NCBI GenBank assembly: GCA_003151955.1
Contig: PLZB01000095.1
Span: 1-64,000, forward strand
Direction of reading: 5' to 3'
Length of the DNA: 64,000 nucleotides
Source: Acidimicrobiaceae bacterium
GTDB taxonomy: Bacteria > Actinomycetota > Acidimicrobiia > Acidimicrobiales > UBA8190
The notes below the pieces were generated by a model. That model saw nothing but the letters and a program-made list of their open reading frames with translations. It made no database searches and was not told the DNA's origin. The position numbers were made by a program, and so were the translations under genes. Of the stretch, positions 18,335 to 28,754 are shown in pieces. Position 1 is the stretch's first letter. The number at the start of each line of letters is the position of its first letter.

Positions 18335-19607
18335 CGGCCGAGACCCCGTGGCGACCGCGTTGCAGCGGACGGCCAGGTCGATGGATCCTGCCGCCGCCTC
18401 GATCCGCTTCGAGGACGTCACGAGGAACGGTCGCAGGCGTCCCGTCGATCGCCGGAGGATCGTCGTTGTCAGGTGGGCCGCCACCTCGGCCGTCGCCGTC
18501 GCCGCCGTCTTGGTCCTCACCCTTGTCGGCCTGCCGGCGAGGGGCGGCAGCGGCCCGCCGTCGGGTCCCCGCCCCACCACACCTCTCCCACCGTCCAAGT
18601 CCCTGGGAAGTCCTCCCAGCTGGGCAGGAGACGGTGTGGTGGTGACCGACGGCTCCACCGACCAGGTCCTGCTCGTCGGAGGGGACACCTCAAAGCACCT
18701 GTCCGTCACCCTGCTCTGGAACGGGAGCCGGTGGACGGAGCCGGGACTGTCACAAAACCCACCGGCGCTGTCCTATGAATCGATGGCCTACGACGCCAGG
18801 ACCGGCGACGTCATCCTCTTCGGAGGCTTGTTCGACGCTCTGGCCACGAACAACCCACCGTCCGGCGAGACCTGGTCCTGGGATGGCACGGCCTGGTCCG
18901 AACTGCACCCGGCCCAGAGCCCTCCACCCCGAGCCGGAGCGACCATGACCTACGACGGCCGGACCGGCAGCGTCGTGCTCTTCGGCGGCAACGGGGCACC
19001 ACCAGGCCAGTTCCCGACTCCCGGCGACACCGGACTCCTGAACGACACCTGGGTCTGGAACGGGACCGACTGGAGGGAGGAGCATCCCGCCGTCAGCCCC
19101 CCCGCCCGACAGGACGCCGCCATGGGCTACGCCAGTTCGACCGGCGACGTCGTCCTCTTCGGTGGCTTCGCCGACCAGGAGACGCCGGACAGCAATCTCG
19201 TCTATCTGGGCGACACCTGGGTCTGGGACGGAACGAATTGGAGCAGGGCGTCTCAGGCCGACGGTCCACCGAGCCGGGGGTACTCGACCCTTGCGCCGGA
19301 CAGCACCTCCGGTGACCTGGTCCTGTTCAGCGGATGGGGAGACGGAAGCTTCCTCGGCCCTGCGCTGGACGACACCTGGGTCTGGTCGGACGGGCGATGG
19401 ACCCAGGAGTCAGGGGCCGGTCCACCCGGATTCGGCTCCCCTCTCGTGGTGCCGAGCCTCACCGGCGGCGGGATCACCCTCCTTGGAGGTGAGACCTGCG
19501 GGGTTGGGAACTCGGGCCTGATCGACATCTGGACGCGGTCCGGCAACTCCTGGGCGAGGACGATCGGCTCGACCGCCACTCCCGGAAGCGGTCTCATGGG
19601 CTGCTGA
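18327..19607 (+). CDS. single-pass membrane protein with extracellular Kelch-type repeats, probable sigma-factor partner
   Basis: 426 residues, ATG 18327, 8-base overlap with the sigma gene. Residues 1-45 are a short cytoplasmic segment (DPAAASIRFEDVTRNGRRRP), about 50-70 a membrane helix (AATSAVAVAAVLVLTLVGL). From residue 110 there are at least five Kelch-like units with D.RTG.VILFGG, WTW(D/N)GT.W and P..R..A.M.Y. These would form a beta-propeller outside the membrane. It lacks a recognisable zinc-binding anti-sigma domain, so calling it an anti-sigma factor rests on gene coupling and topology only. Alternative: a secreted-type sensor or enzyme merely co-expressed. Confidence 0.85.
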   Translation: MTDGRDPVATALQRTARSMDPAAASIRFEDVTRNGRRRPVDRRRIVVVRWAATSAVAVAAVLVLTLVGLPARGGSGPPSGPRPTTPLPPSKSLGSPPSWAGDGVVVTDGSTDQVLLVGGDTSKHLSVTLLWNGSRWTEPGLSQNPPALSYESMAYDARTGDVILFGGLFDALATNNPPSGETWSWDGTAWSELHPAQSPPPRAGATMTYDGRTGSVVLFGGNGAPPGQFPTPGDTGLLNDTWVWNGTDWREEHPAVSPPARQDAAMGYASSTGDVVLFGGFADQETPDSNLVYLGDTWVWDGTNWSRASQADGPPSRGYSTLAPDSTSGDLVLFSGWGDGSFLGPALDDTWVWSDGRWTQESGAGPPGFGSPLVVPSLTGGGITLLGGETCGVGNSGLIDIWTRSGNSWARTIGSTATPGSGLMGC

Positions 19608-19623
19608 CGGTGTCGGACCCCGG

Positions 19624-22634
<3,011 letters not shown>

Positions 22635-22647
22635 ACCGACATACTAT

Positions 22648-22668
22648 CATCCGAGAGATATTCGGATG
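22648..22668. promoter_or_regulatory. inverted repeat CATCCGA-n7-TCGGATG, likely TetR operator
   Basis: Perfect 7-base arms (22648-22654 and 22662-22668) around GAGATAT, centred between the divergent TetR gene and the 22686 gene. The surrounding AT-rich sequence (ATACTATCAT, TATTCGGATGAAATTT) is unusual for this DNA and is where promoters would be. Confidence 0.7.
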
Positions 22669-22685
22669 AAATTTGGAGGCCCACA

Positions 22686-22994
22686 ATGCCCTATGCGTTC
22701 ACCCAGGACGTCCCGATCGATGGGGCCACCTACGGGCGCATCACCGACGGCCTCGGGGACGAGGCCCCCAAGGGGCTGATCGTCCACCTGGCCATCGAGC
22801 TTCCGGAGGGCGGCCTGCGCTATGTGGACGTCTGGGAGTCGGAGGAGGCCTTCGACCGGTTCGCCGAGGAACGGCTCCACCCCGTGGTCCACGGGCTCCT
22901 ACGGGAGGTCTTCGGCGAGGACCTTCCACCCGAGCCGGAAAAGACCCTCGTGAAGGTCACCCACGTCTGGACTCCGGGGGCCACCGAGGGATGA
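22686..22994 (+). CDS. small alpha-beta-barrel-like (ABM-type) protein
   Basis: 102 residues, ATG 22686 with TTTGGAGG 6-7 bases upstream. The sequence MPYAFTQDVPIDGATYGRI, GLIVHLAIELPEGGLRYVDVWESEEAFDRFAEERLHPVV and VTHVWTPG has the pattern of monooxygenase-like dimeric alpha-beta barrels. Proteins of this type often appear next to a TetR gene in actinobacteria. No enzymatic function can be given. It is probably repressed by the divergent TetR. Confidence 0.85.
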   Translation: MPYAFTQDVPIDGATYGRITDGLGDEAPKGLIVHLAIELPEGGLRYVDVWESEEAFDRFAEERLHPVVHGLLREVFGEDLPPEPEKTLVKVTHVWTPGATEG

Positions 22995-23029
22995 GGTCCG
23001 GTCAGGACTGCTGGAGCCGGGCCCTGGTT

Positions 23030-23447
23030 CCCCGACCAGGACGGGAACCCCGTCTCCCTGGCCGACTACGCCGGCCGGCAGGTCGTCGTCTACTTCTATC
23101 CCAGAGACGACACCCCGGGGTGCACGAAGGAGGCCTCCCAGTTCAACGAGAACCTCTCGGCCTTCTCCCGGTCGAAGGCCGCCGTCCTCGGGATCTCCCC
23201 CGACGGGGCCGCCGTCCACACCAAATTCCGGGCCAAGTACGGCCTGACCTTCCCCCTCCTCTCCGACCAGGAGCGCAATGTCATGGCCCTCTACGGGGCC
23301 TTCGGGGAGAAGACGATGTACGGGAAGAAGGTCATGGGGGTCATCCGGTCGACCTTCCTGATCGGGGCCGACGGGACCATCGAGAGGGCCTGGTACTCGG
23401 TGAAGGCCGACGGCCACGCCGCCAAGGTCCTGGCCGAGCTGGGCTGA
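23030..23447 (+). pseudogene. truncated duplicate of the Bcp peroxiredoxin gene
   Basis: From CCCCGACCAGGAC (23030) to the TGA at 23447 this is a near-identical copy of 21558-21975, with only scattered substitutions. The first 14 codons and the start are missing; the frame runs upstream directly into the TGA of the 22686 gene with no start codon. The resolving cysteine is also changed (CTKEAC to CTKEAS). It could be expressed only by reinitiation from an unusual codon, so it is probably dead. Confidence 0.88.
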
Positions 23448-23453
23448 GGTCGA

Positions 23454-23831
23454 TCAGCAAGGCTCGATCTCGGCTTCGATCCCACCAGCATCCAACAACC
23501 TGCGCAGGTCGGTCTGGTCGGAGGTGACGATCATTCCTCCGGTCGCCAGCACGGCCACGTGGGCGTCGACGACGTCCGACGTTCCGGACTGGGCCAACAG
23601 GCCCCCGACAACGCGAGACGCGCCGCGGTCGAGAGCCTGCTCGTCGACCCCCCGGAGGGTGCGCACGAGGAGGGCTTGACGGGGACCTCCGGACCGCCAG
23701 GCCTGGGCAACGCATCCCGACGAGGTCATCACGGGCACGCCGCGGCGGCTGGCCTCCTCCAGAAGGGCCACGACCGTGGAGTCGCCGCGCTCACAGGCCA
23801 TGAGCGCTCCGGTGTCGAGCACCACCCTCAC
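23454..23831 (-). CDS. PIN-domain toxin
   Basis: 125 residues from GTG 23831, which overlaps the antitoxin stop by 4 bases (GTGA). PIN residues: Asp6 in MRVVLDTGALMACERGD, the Asp in SDVVDAHVAVLA and the Asp residues of VTSDQTDLRRLL. The mid-region (VPVMTSSGCVAQAWRSGGPRQ) contains a glutamine where many PIN toxins have the second acidic residue, so activity is not certain. Predicted RNase controlled by the upstream antitoxin. The 3' end lies 6 bases from the broken Bcp copy. Confidence 0.85.
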   Translation of the reverse strand: MRVVLDTGALMACERGDSTVVALLEEASRRGVPVMTSSGCVAQAWRSGGPRQALLVRTLRGVDEQALDRGASRVVGGLLAQSGTSDVVDAHVAVLATGGMIVTSDQTDLRRLLDAGGIEAEIEPC

Positions 23832-24178
23832 GTGGAGGCCGTCAGTCGCTGGTCGGCGTCGCGGCCCTTCCGGGCCCGCTCGCCCTTCCCGGACCGCTCG
23901 ACCTTCGGCTCCTCCGGTTGCTTGACCTCCACGATGATCGTCCGCCCGGGCGCCATTCGGTCGAGGACCCGTCTGGCCCGGGCACGATCCTCCTCGGGGA
24001 TCGGCGCGAACTCCTCCTCGAACGCCGCCACCGCGTCCTGGAGGGCGTTCGACCGGAGCCGGCGTCGGGCCGCCTCGGCCAGCCAGGCCGACACGCTCTC
24101 CGAGCTCAGTCGCGCCGCCTCCCTGATGTCCTCCCCCAGCTCGGCTTCGAAGGAGACGCTCATCTTTTCCACAGTCAT
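23828..24178 (-). CDS. antitoxin, CopG/RHH-like, partner of the PIN toxin
   Basis: 116 residues from ATG 24178; ATG 24163 (MSVSFEAEL) is an alternative. The N-terminus KMSVSFEAELGEDIREAARLSS and SVSAWLAEAARRRL has the strand-helix-helix pattern of RHH proteins. The long C-terminal part (RRVLDRMAPGRTIIVEV..., then a Lys/Arg/Glu-rich tail) is predicted to bind the toxin. Preceded by a 16-base palindrome overlapping a -10; likely leaderless and autoregulated. Confidence 0.8.
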   Translation of the reverse strand: MTVEKMSVSFEAELGEDIREAARLSSESVSAWLAEAARRRLRSNALQDAVAAFEEEFAPIPEEDRARARRVLDRMAPGRTIIVEVKQPEEPKVERSGKGERARKGRDADQRLTAST

Positions 24179-24186
24179 TTGCTGTG

Positions 24187-24203
24187 ATCCTACCATGGTA
24201 GGA
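24187..24203 (-). promoter_or_regulatory. palindromic operator TCCTACCATGGTAGGA with overlapping -10 TAGGAT, leaderless
   Basis: Perfect 16-base palindrome at 24188-24203. On the minus strand TAGGAT (24192-24187) forms a -10 ending 8 bases before the antitoxin ATG (24178). Same design as the other three TA promoters in the window. Confidence 0.65.
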
Positions 24204-24210
24204 ACCCGAC

Positions 24211-24230
24211 GACATTTCCGCGGAAACGTC
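24211..24230. repeat. palindrome copy 3, GACATTTCCGCGGAAACGTC
   Basis: 20 bases with one mismatch from perfect symmetry. It lies between the TA promoter and the stop of the glycosylase gene (24234). It matches copies 1 and 2 in core (TTCCGCGGAA) and outer GAC...GTC. Confidence 0.75.
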
Positions 24231-24233
24231 CTC

Positions 24234-25034
24234 TCACCGCTGGTGATGGGGGCACCACCAGGAGGTGCGGCCACCGACGGTGGAGCGCCGGAGCTCGGCC
24301 CCGTCCTTGGGACAGCGCCCCCCCGGCTGGCGGAAGTCCATGAGGTCGCCGGTGTGGGAGCCCCCCCGGTCGGTGAGGAGGGTGAGGGTCCGGCGGAGCT
24401 GGCGATGGAGCCTCCGGACCTCGTCGGAGGTGAGGGAGCCGGCCCGGCGCCCGGGGGAGAGGGCGGCCCGCCAGAGGAGCTCGTCGGCGATGAGGTTCCC
24501 GATTCCGGCCACCCGGGCCTGGTCGAGGAGCCGGGCCTTCAGGGCCACGGCGCTCCCCTCGAGGGCGGCGGAGAGCTCCCTCGGGGTGATCGTGGTGGCG
24601 TCGGGCCCGAGGGCATCCTCGTCGGGGTCGAGGCTGACCCCCCCGAGGAGCCGGGGGTCGTGCATGACGAGCCGGCCCCCGTCGGCGAACCGGAGGGCGA
24701 AGCGGTCCCAGGCGGGATCGGTCCGGACCGGGGAGTAGAGAAGATCGCCCACACCCATCCGGCCGTCGACGGCCAGCCGCCCGGTCATCCCGAAGCGGAG
24801 GCCGAGCCGGTGGGGGGAGGGGGCACCGTCCGGGGCGGCGATGTCGAGGATCAGGAGCTTCCCCCGGCGCCTCGCCGCCGTGAAGGTCGTTCCCCGGAGC
24901 AGAGCGGAGAGCCGGCGGGCGGGGAGGTCGCCCCGGAGGTAGCGGGGATCCCGGATCTCGACCCGGGCCACGGTCCGGCCCAGGGCGGTCTCGGCCAGGA
25001 GCCGGTAGGACTCGACCTCGGGAAGCTCCGGCAC
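24234..25034 (-). CDS. Fpg/Nei family DNA glycosylase/AP lyase with an altered zinc finger
   Basis: 266 residues from GTG 25034, which yields the essential MPELPEVES start (catalytic Pro2, Glu3); the ATG 12 bases upstream would bury the proline. It removes oxidised bases and nicks DNA. LRFGMTGRL, DPRLLG, GIGNLIADELLWRA (helix-two-turns-helix) and the C-terminal finger follow. The finger reads CPKD ... CPHH where classic Fpg has CxxC...CPxC, so two of four cysteines are replaced by Asp and His; it may still bind zinc or be a zincless type. Divergent from the FrhB-like gene with 26 bases between. Confidence 0.92.
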   Translation of the reverse strand: MPELPEVESYRLLAETALGRTVARVEIRDPRYLRGDLPARRLSALLRGTTFTAARRRGKLLILDIAAPDGAPSPHRLGLRFGMTGRLAVDGRMGVGDLLYSPVRTDPAWDRFALRFADGGRLVMHDPRLLGGVSLDPDEDALGPDATTITPRELSAALEGSAVALKARLLDQARVAGIGNLIADELLWRAALSPGRRAGSLTSDEVRRLHRQLRRTLTLLTDRGGSHTGDLMDFRQPGGRCPKDGAELRRSTVGGRTSWWCPHHQR

Positions 25035-25060
25035 CGGGGCCGACACTACTGTGGGCCCCC

Positions 25061-26188
25061 ATGCCTCCCGAGAAGCCCCACTGGGCCCAACTCCTGACCG
25101 AGGTCGTCACCTCGGGACTCTGCACCGGCTGCGCCGGCTGCGTCATCGCCTGCCCCCACGACGTCCTCAAGTACAACGACGAGGGCGGGGTCTACCGGCC
25201 CTGGAAGATCGAGGCCGACGGGGGGGCGACGGACTGCACCCATGGCCAGAAGGGCTGCACCATGTGCACCCGGGCCTGTCCCCGGTTCCGGCTCTGGGAG
25301 TCCGAGATCGACACCTCGATGTTCGGCCGGGAGCGGACCGAGGAGGAGGTGGCCGGGATCGCCGACGACATCCTCCTGGTCCGGGCCACCGACCCGGCTG
25401 TGAACGAGGCCGGCCAGGACGGGGGCCTCGTCTCGGCCATCCTCCTCTGGGCCCTCGAGCACGACCGGATCGACGCCGCCCTCGTCTCGGCCCTGGAGGG
25501 GGACGGCTCGACCTGGAAAGCCGTCCCGGCCGTGGCCCGGACCCGGGAGGAGATCCTGGCCGCGGCGGGCTCCCGGTACACCTACTCGGCCAACACCCTG
25601 GCCTACCCCGAGGCCATCGAGGGCGGGGCCGAGAGGATCGCCCTGGTCGGGATGAGCTGCCAGGCCTCGGTCCCCGGGGTGATGAAGAGCCGGAAGGCCG
25701 GGAAGGTGGCCCGCCGCCTCGCCCTCACCATCGGGCTCCTCTGCTCGAAGACCTTCGACGACGCCATCTTCCCCGAGCTCTTCGAGGCCAAGTACGGCCT
25801 GGCCCGGGCCGAGATCAAGAAGGTGAACATCAAGGGGGTCTTCCAGATCTGGATGCGGGACGGGAGCTACCACGAGATCCCCCTGAAGGAGTGCCACGCC
25901 TGGACCCGGGAGGGCTGCAAGGCCTGCCCGGACTTCGCGGCCGAGCACGCCGACATCTCGACGGGGGGGATCGGGGCCTTCAGCGACTGGACCCTCACCA
26001 TCGTCCGGACCGACCAGGGCCGGGAGATCCTCGAAGGGATGCTCGCCGACGGGGTCATCGAGACCCGCTCGGCCGACGAGGATCCCGGAGCCGTCGCCCT
26101 CCTCCACAAGCTGGCCCGGGTGTCCCGGAGGCGCTGGCCCGAGACCGCCGTCGAGGGGCCCCGGAGGATTCCGGTCACCGCCGGCTGA
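25061..26188 (+). CDS. coenzyme F420 hydrogenase/dehydrogenase beta-subunit family protein (FrhB-like)
   Basis: 375 residues. Two cysteine clusters near the N-terminus, CTGCAGCVIACPHDV (from about residue 21) and CTMCTRACP (from about 66), look like ferredoxin-type Fe-S sites. The body has GQDGGLVSAIL, SRYTYSAN, ALVGMSCQA, GLLCSKTFDD and CKACPDFAAEHADISTGGIGA, standard for the FrhB N and C domains that bind FAD, Fe-S and F420. It moves electrons between F420H2 and a partner; no hydrogenase or formate dehydrogenase subunit is nearby, so the partner is unknown. Confidence 0.92.
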   Translation: MPPEKPHWAQLLTEVVTSGLCTGCAGCVIACPHDVLKYNDEGGVYRPWKIEADGGATDCTHGQKGCTMCTRACPRFRLWESEIDTSMFGRERTEEEVAGIADDILLVRATDPAVNEAGQDGGLVSAILLWALEHDRIDAALVSALEGDGSTWKAVPAVARTREEILAAAGSRYTYSANTLAYPEAIEGGAERIALVGMSCQASVPGVMKSRKAGKVARRLALTIGLLCSKTFDDAIFPELFEAKYGLARAEIKKVNIKGVFQIWMRDGSYHEIPLKECHAWTREGCKACPDFAAEHADISTGGIGAFSDWTLTIVRTDQGREILEGMLADGVIETRSADEDPGAVALLHKLARVSRRRWPETAVEGPRRIPVTAG

Positions 26189-26197
26189 AGAACCCGC

Positions 26198-26449
26198 TCA
26201 GCCCATCTTGGATCTCACCCGGGGCCGGATCGAGAACAGGTAGAAGAGGGCCAAGACAAAGCCGGCGATCCCGGTGAAGATCCAGAGGACGAGGATCAGG
26301 GTGATCCACATCCCCTTCGACGAACCTGCCGCCGAGAACGCCGACGACGGTCGCATGGCCGCGTCGACGATGGCCCAGATGGGCACGACCAGACCGGCCA
26401 GACCGACGATCAGCAGGATGCCGCCGACCAGACCCAACGCTCCGATCAT
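26198..26449 (-). CDS. small two-helix membrane protein
   Basis: 83 residues with two hydrophobic segments: LGLVGGILLIVGLAGLVVPI (about 6-25) and WITLILVLWIFTGIAGFVLALFYL (about 48-71), joined by the loop VDAAMRPSSAFSAAGSSKG. The C-terminus SIRPRVRSKMG is basic. The pattern resembles DUF2516-type actinobacterial proteins. Function unknown. The 3' end is 10 bases from the convergent FrhB-like gene. Confidence 0.8.
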   Translation of the reverse strand: MIGALGLVGGILLIVGLAGLVVPIWAIVDAAMRPSSAFSAAGSSKGMWITLILVLWIFTGIAGFVLALFYLFSIRPRVRSKMG

Positions 26450-26496
26450 GGACCCACCTCCTCCGGAATGACAAGACGCTATCCCGTCGGAGCGCG

Positions 26497-27477
26497 ATGG
26501 CTACCATGAGCGGCGGCGAGGGGGCCGGCATGGAGAGCACGGAACCGGTCCTCGTCTGCTGCGAGCTCCGGAAGGCATTCGGGGACCGGACCGCCGTCGA
26601 CGGGGTCAGCTTCGAGATCGCCCCGGGTGAGTGCTACGGCCTCCTCGGGCCGAACGGGGCGGGGAAGACCACCACCATCTCCATGCTCTGCGGGCTCCTC
26701 GAGCGTGACGGCGGCGAGGTCACCGTCGGGGGGGAGCCCATGGAGCACACCTCGGTGGGGGCCAAGGCCGCCATCGGCTACGTCCCCCAGGAGATCGCCC
26801 TCTACCCGGAGCTCTCCGCCGGGGACAACCTCCGGTTCTTCGGCCGCCTCTACGGCCTCTCGGGTCGCACCCTCGAGGACCGGGTCACCGAGACCATCGC
26901 CGCCGTCGGGCTCACAGACCGGATCAAGGACCGGGTGGGCGACTTCTCCGGGGGGATGAAGCGCCGGGCCAACATCGCCGCCGGCCTCCTCCACCAGCCC
27001 AAGCTCCTGGTCCTCGACGAGCCCACCGTCGGGGTCGACCCCCAGAGCCGGAACGCCATCATGGAGACGGTCCTCGAGCTCCGGGACCGGGGGATGGCCA
27101 TCCTCTACACGACCCACTACATGGAGGAGGCCGAGCGGCTCTGCCACCGGGTCGGGATCATCGACGGGGGCCGGCTCATCGCCGAGGGCACCCGCCGGGA
27201 GCTCGTCGGCCGGATCAGTGGCCTGGACCGGATCGCCCTGACGGCGGGAGGGGACCTCTCGGAGCTCAAGGCCCTCTGCCAGGGGCTGGACGGCGTCACC
27301 ACCGTGGCCGTCACCTCCGAGGGCCTCGAGCTCCTCGCCCCCGATGGCGGCCAGATCCTGGCCCGGGTCGTCGAGGCCGCCACCCGGGCCGGGGCCGCCC
27401 TGACCGGTGTCGAGATCGTCGAACCTGACCTCGAGGCCGTCTTCCTCCTCCTGACCGGCAAGGAGCTCCGGGATTGA
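26497..27477 (+). CDS. ABC-2 type transporter ATP-binding protein
   Basis: 326 residues; ATG 26497 with GGAG 4 bases upstream (ATG 26506 also possible). Walker A GPNGAGKT (51-58), signature FSGGMKRRANIA (from 150), Walker B LLVLDEP (170-176) and the switch His in TTHYMEE are intact. It belongs to the daunorubicin/Nod-type (DRA) exporters. First gene of a three-gene operon with TTGA overlaps; it should drive the two ABC-2 permeases that follow. Confidence 0.95.
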   Translation: MATMSGGEGAGMESTEPVLVCCELRKAFGDRTAVDGVSFEIAPGECYGLLGPNGAGKTTTISMLCGLLERDGGEVTVGGEPMEHTSVGAKAAIGYVPQEIALYPELSAGDNLRFFGRLYGLSGRTLEDRVTETIAAVGLTDRIKDRVGDFSGGMKRRANIAAGLLHQPKLLVLDEPTVGVDPQSRNAIMETVLELRDRGMAILYTTHYMEEAERLCHRVGIIDGGRLIAEGTRRELVGRISGLDRIALTAGGDLSELKALCQGLDGVTTVAVTSEGLELLAPDGGQILARVVEAATRAGAALTGVEIVEPDLEAVFLLLTGKELRD

Positions 27478-28754
27478 CCCCGGGCTCCCCCCGGGTCGTC
27501 GCCGTCATCCTGGCCAACGAGCTCAAACGGAGGATGCTGGACCGCAGCGCCGTGGTCACCTCCTTCGTCGCCCCCCTCGTCCTGGCCTCGATCCTCGGAT
27601 TCGCCTTCGGGGGCCGCTCCCAGCACCTGGTCGACCTGGCCGTGGTGGTCACGGCCCCCTCGGCCCAGACCGACGCCGTGGTCGCCGCCGGCATCCAGGC
27701 TGCCGCCCTCCCCCCCCAGGTCCACGTGACCCGGCCCGCCACCGCCGCCGAGGCCCGGTCCGAGCTCGCCTCGGGGAGGATCGGCGCCTTCGTCGTCGTC
27801 CCCGAGGGGTTCGGGTCCCCGGACTCGATCATCCCGCTCCCCCGGTCGACCCCCGTCTCGGCCCGCACCCTGCCCGACCTCCTGAAGAACGTGGTGGTCG
27901 GGCCCGGCCACGGCTCCCCCGAGGCCCGACTGACGGTCACCGCCGCCTCGGGGGGATCGCTCGACGAGCAGGCCGGGGAAGGACTGGCCTCGGCCATCAC
28001 CAGCCGGCTCTACAGCGGCGCCCTGGTGGCCGTGGCCGTCGACGGGCTCCCGCCGGCCACCGAGGCGGGCCTGGCCGCCTTCACCCAGGCCGCCGCCGGC
28101 GGCGCGGCCCGACCCGTCTCCATCGCCGTCGCCACCGACGCCGTGGGGGCCGACGCCAGCGTCATCGGCTACTTCGCCCCCTCGATGGCCGTCGTCTTCC
28201 TCTTCATCTCAGCCGGCCTGGCCACTCGGGCCATCGCCCTGGAGCGGGCCGGGGGCACCCTGGCCCGGCTGGCGGCCACACCTGTCCGCTCCGGCGCCGT
28301 GGTCCTCGGGAAGATGACGGCGGCCTTCATCACCTCCCTCGTGAGCATCCTCCTCCTCTGGGGCGAGACCGTCCTCCTCTTCTCGACCAGCTGGGGGGAC
28401 CGGGCCGGGGTGGCCCTCATGTGCGTGGCCGTCACTCTCTCGATGACCTCCCTGGCCATGTTCCTCACCTCGCTCGTGAAGGACCAGGAAGCGGCCTTCG
28501 GGGTCACCGTCATCGTCGGGATGCTCCTTGGACTGCTCGGGGGGAACTTCTTCCCTCCCGGGAGCATGCCCACCGTCCTCCAGGACCTGAGCCTGGCCAC
28601 CCCCAACGGCTGGGCCCTGGTCGGCTTCGGCCGGCTCTCCCTCGAGGGCCAGGGGGTGGCCGGGATCGTCGGCCCCGTGGCCGTCCTGGGCGGCATCTCG
28701 GCGGTGTTCCTCGTCCTCAGCACCATCCGGATGGGACGGGTGGTCGAGCTTTGA
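27474..28754 (+). CDS. ABC-2 type permease subunit 1
   Basis: 426 residues from TTG 27474 in a TTGA overlap with the ATPase stop. One N-terminal membrane segment (SFVAPLVLASILGFAFGG), a large exterior domain (about 50-220, EARSELASGRIGAFVVVPEGF, typical of the YhgE/ABC-2 exterior part) and a C-terminal bundle of about five segments (SMAVVFLFISAGLATRAIALERAGGTLARL, VTVIVGMLLGLLGGNFFPPG). Probably pairs with the next permease. Substrate unknown; drug or lipid export is the usual guess. Confidence 0.9.
   Translation: MTPGSPRVVAVILANELKRRMLDRSAVVTSFVAPLVLASILGFAFGGRSQHLVDLAVVVTAPSAQTDAVVAAGIQAAALPPQVHVTRPATAAEARSELASGRIGAFVVVPEGFGSPDSIIPLPRSTPVSARTLPDLLKNVVVGPGHGSPEARLTVTAASGGSLDEQAGEGLASAITSRLYSGALVAVAVDGLPPATEAGLAAFTQAAAGGAARPVSIAVATDAVGADASVIGYFAPSMAVVFLFISAGLATRAIALERAGGTLARLAATPVRSGAVVLGKMTAAFITSLVSILLLWGETVLLFSTSWGDRAGVALMCVAVTLSMTSLAMFLTSLVKDQEAAFGVTVIVGMLLGLLGGNFFPPGSMPTVLQDLSLATPNGWALVGFGRLSLEGQGVAGIVGPVAVLGGISAVFLVLSTIRMGRVVEL

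Noticed and set aside
22992-23527. Plus-strand ATG frame of 284 codons through the second bcp copy
   Set aside because: It reads the peroxiredoxin copy in the wrong frame (Arg/Pro-rich); the family sequence is in another frame without a start.
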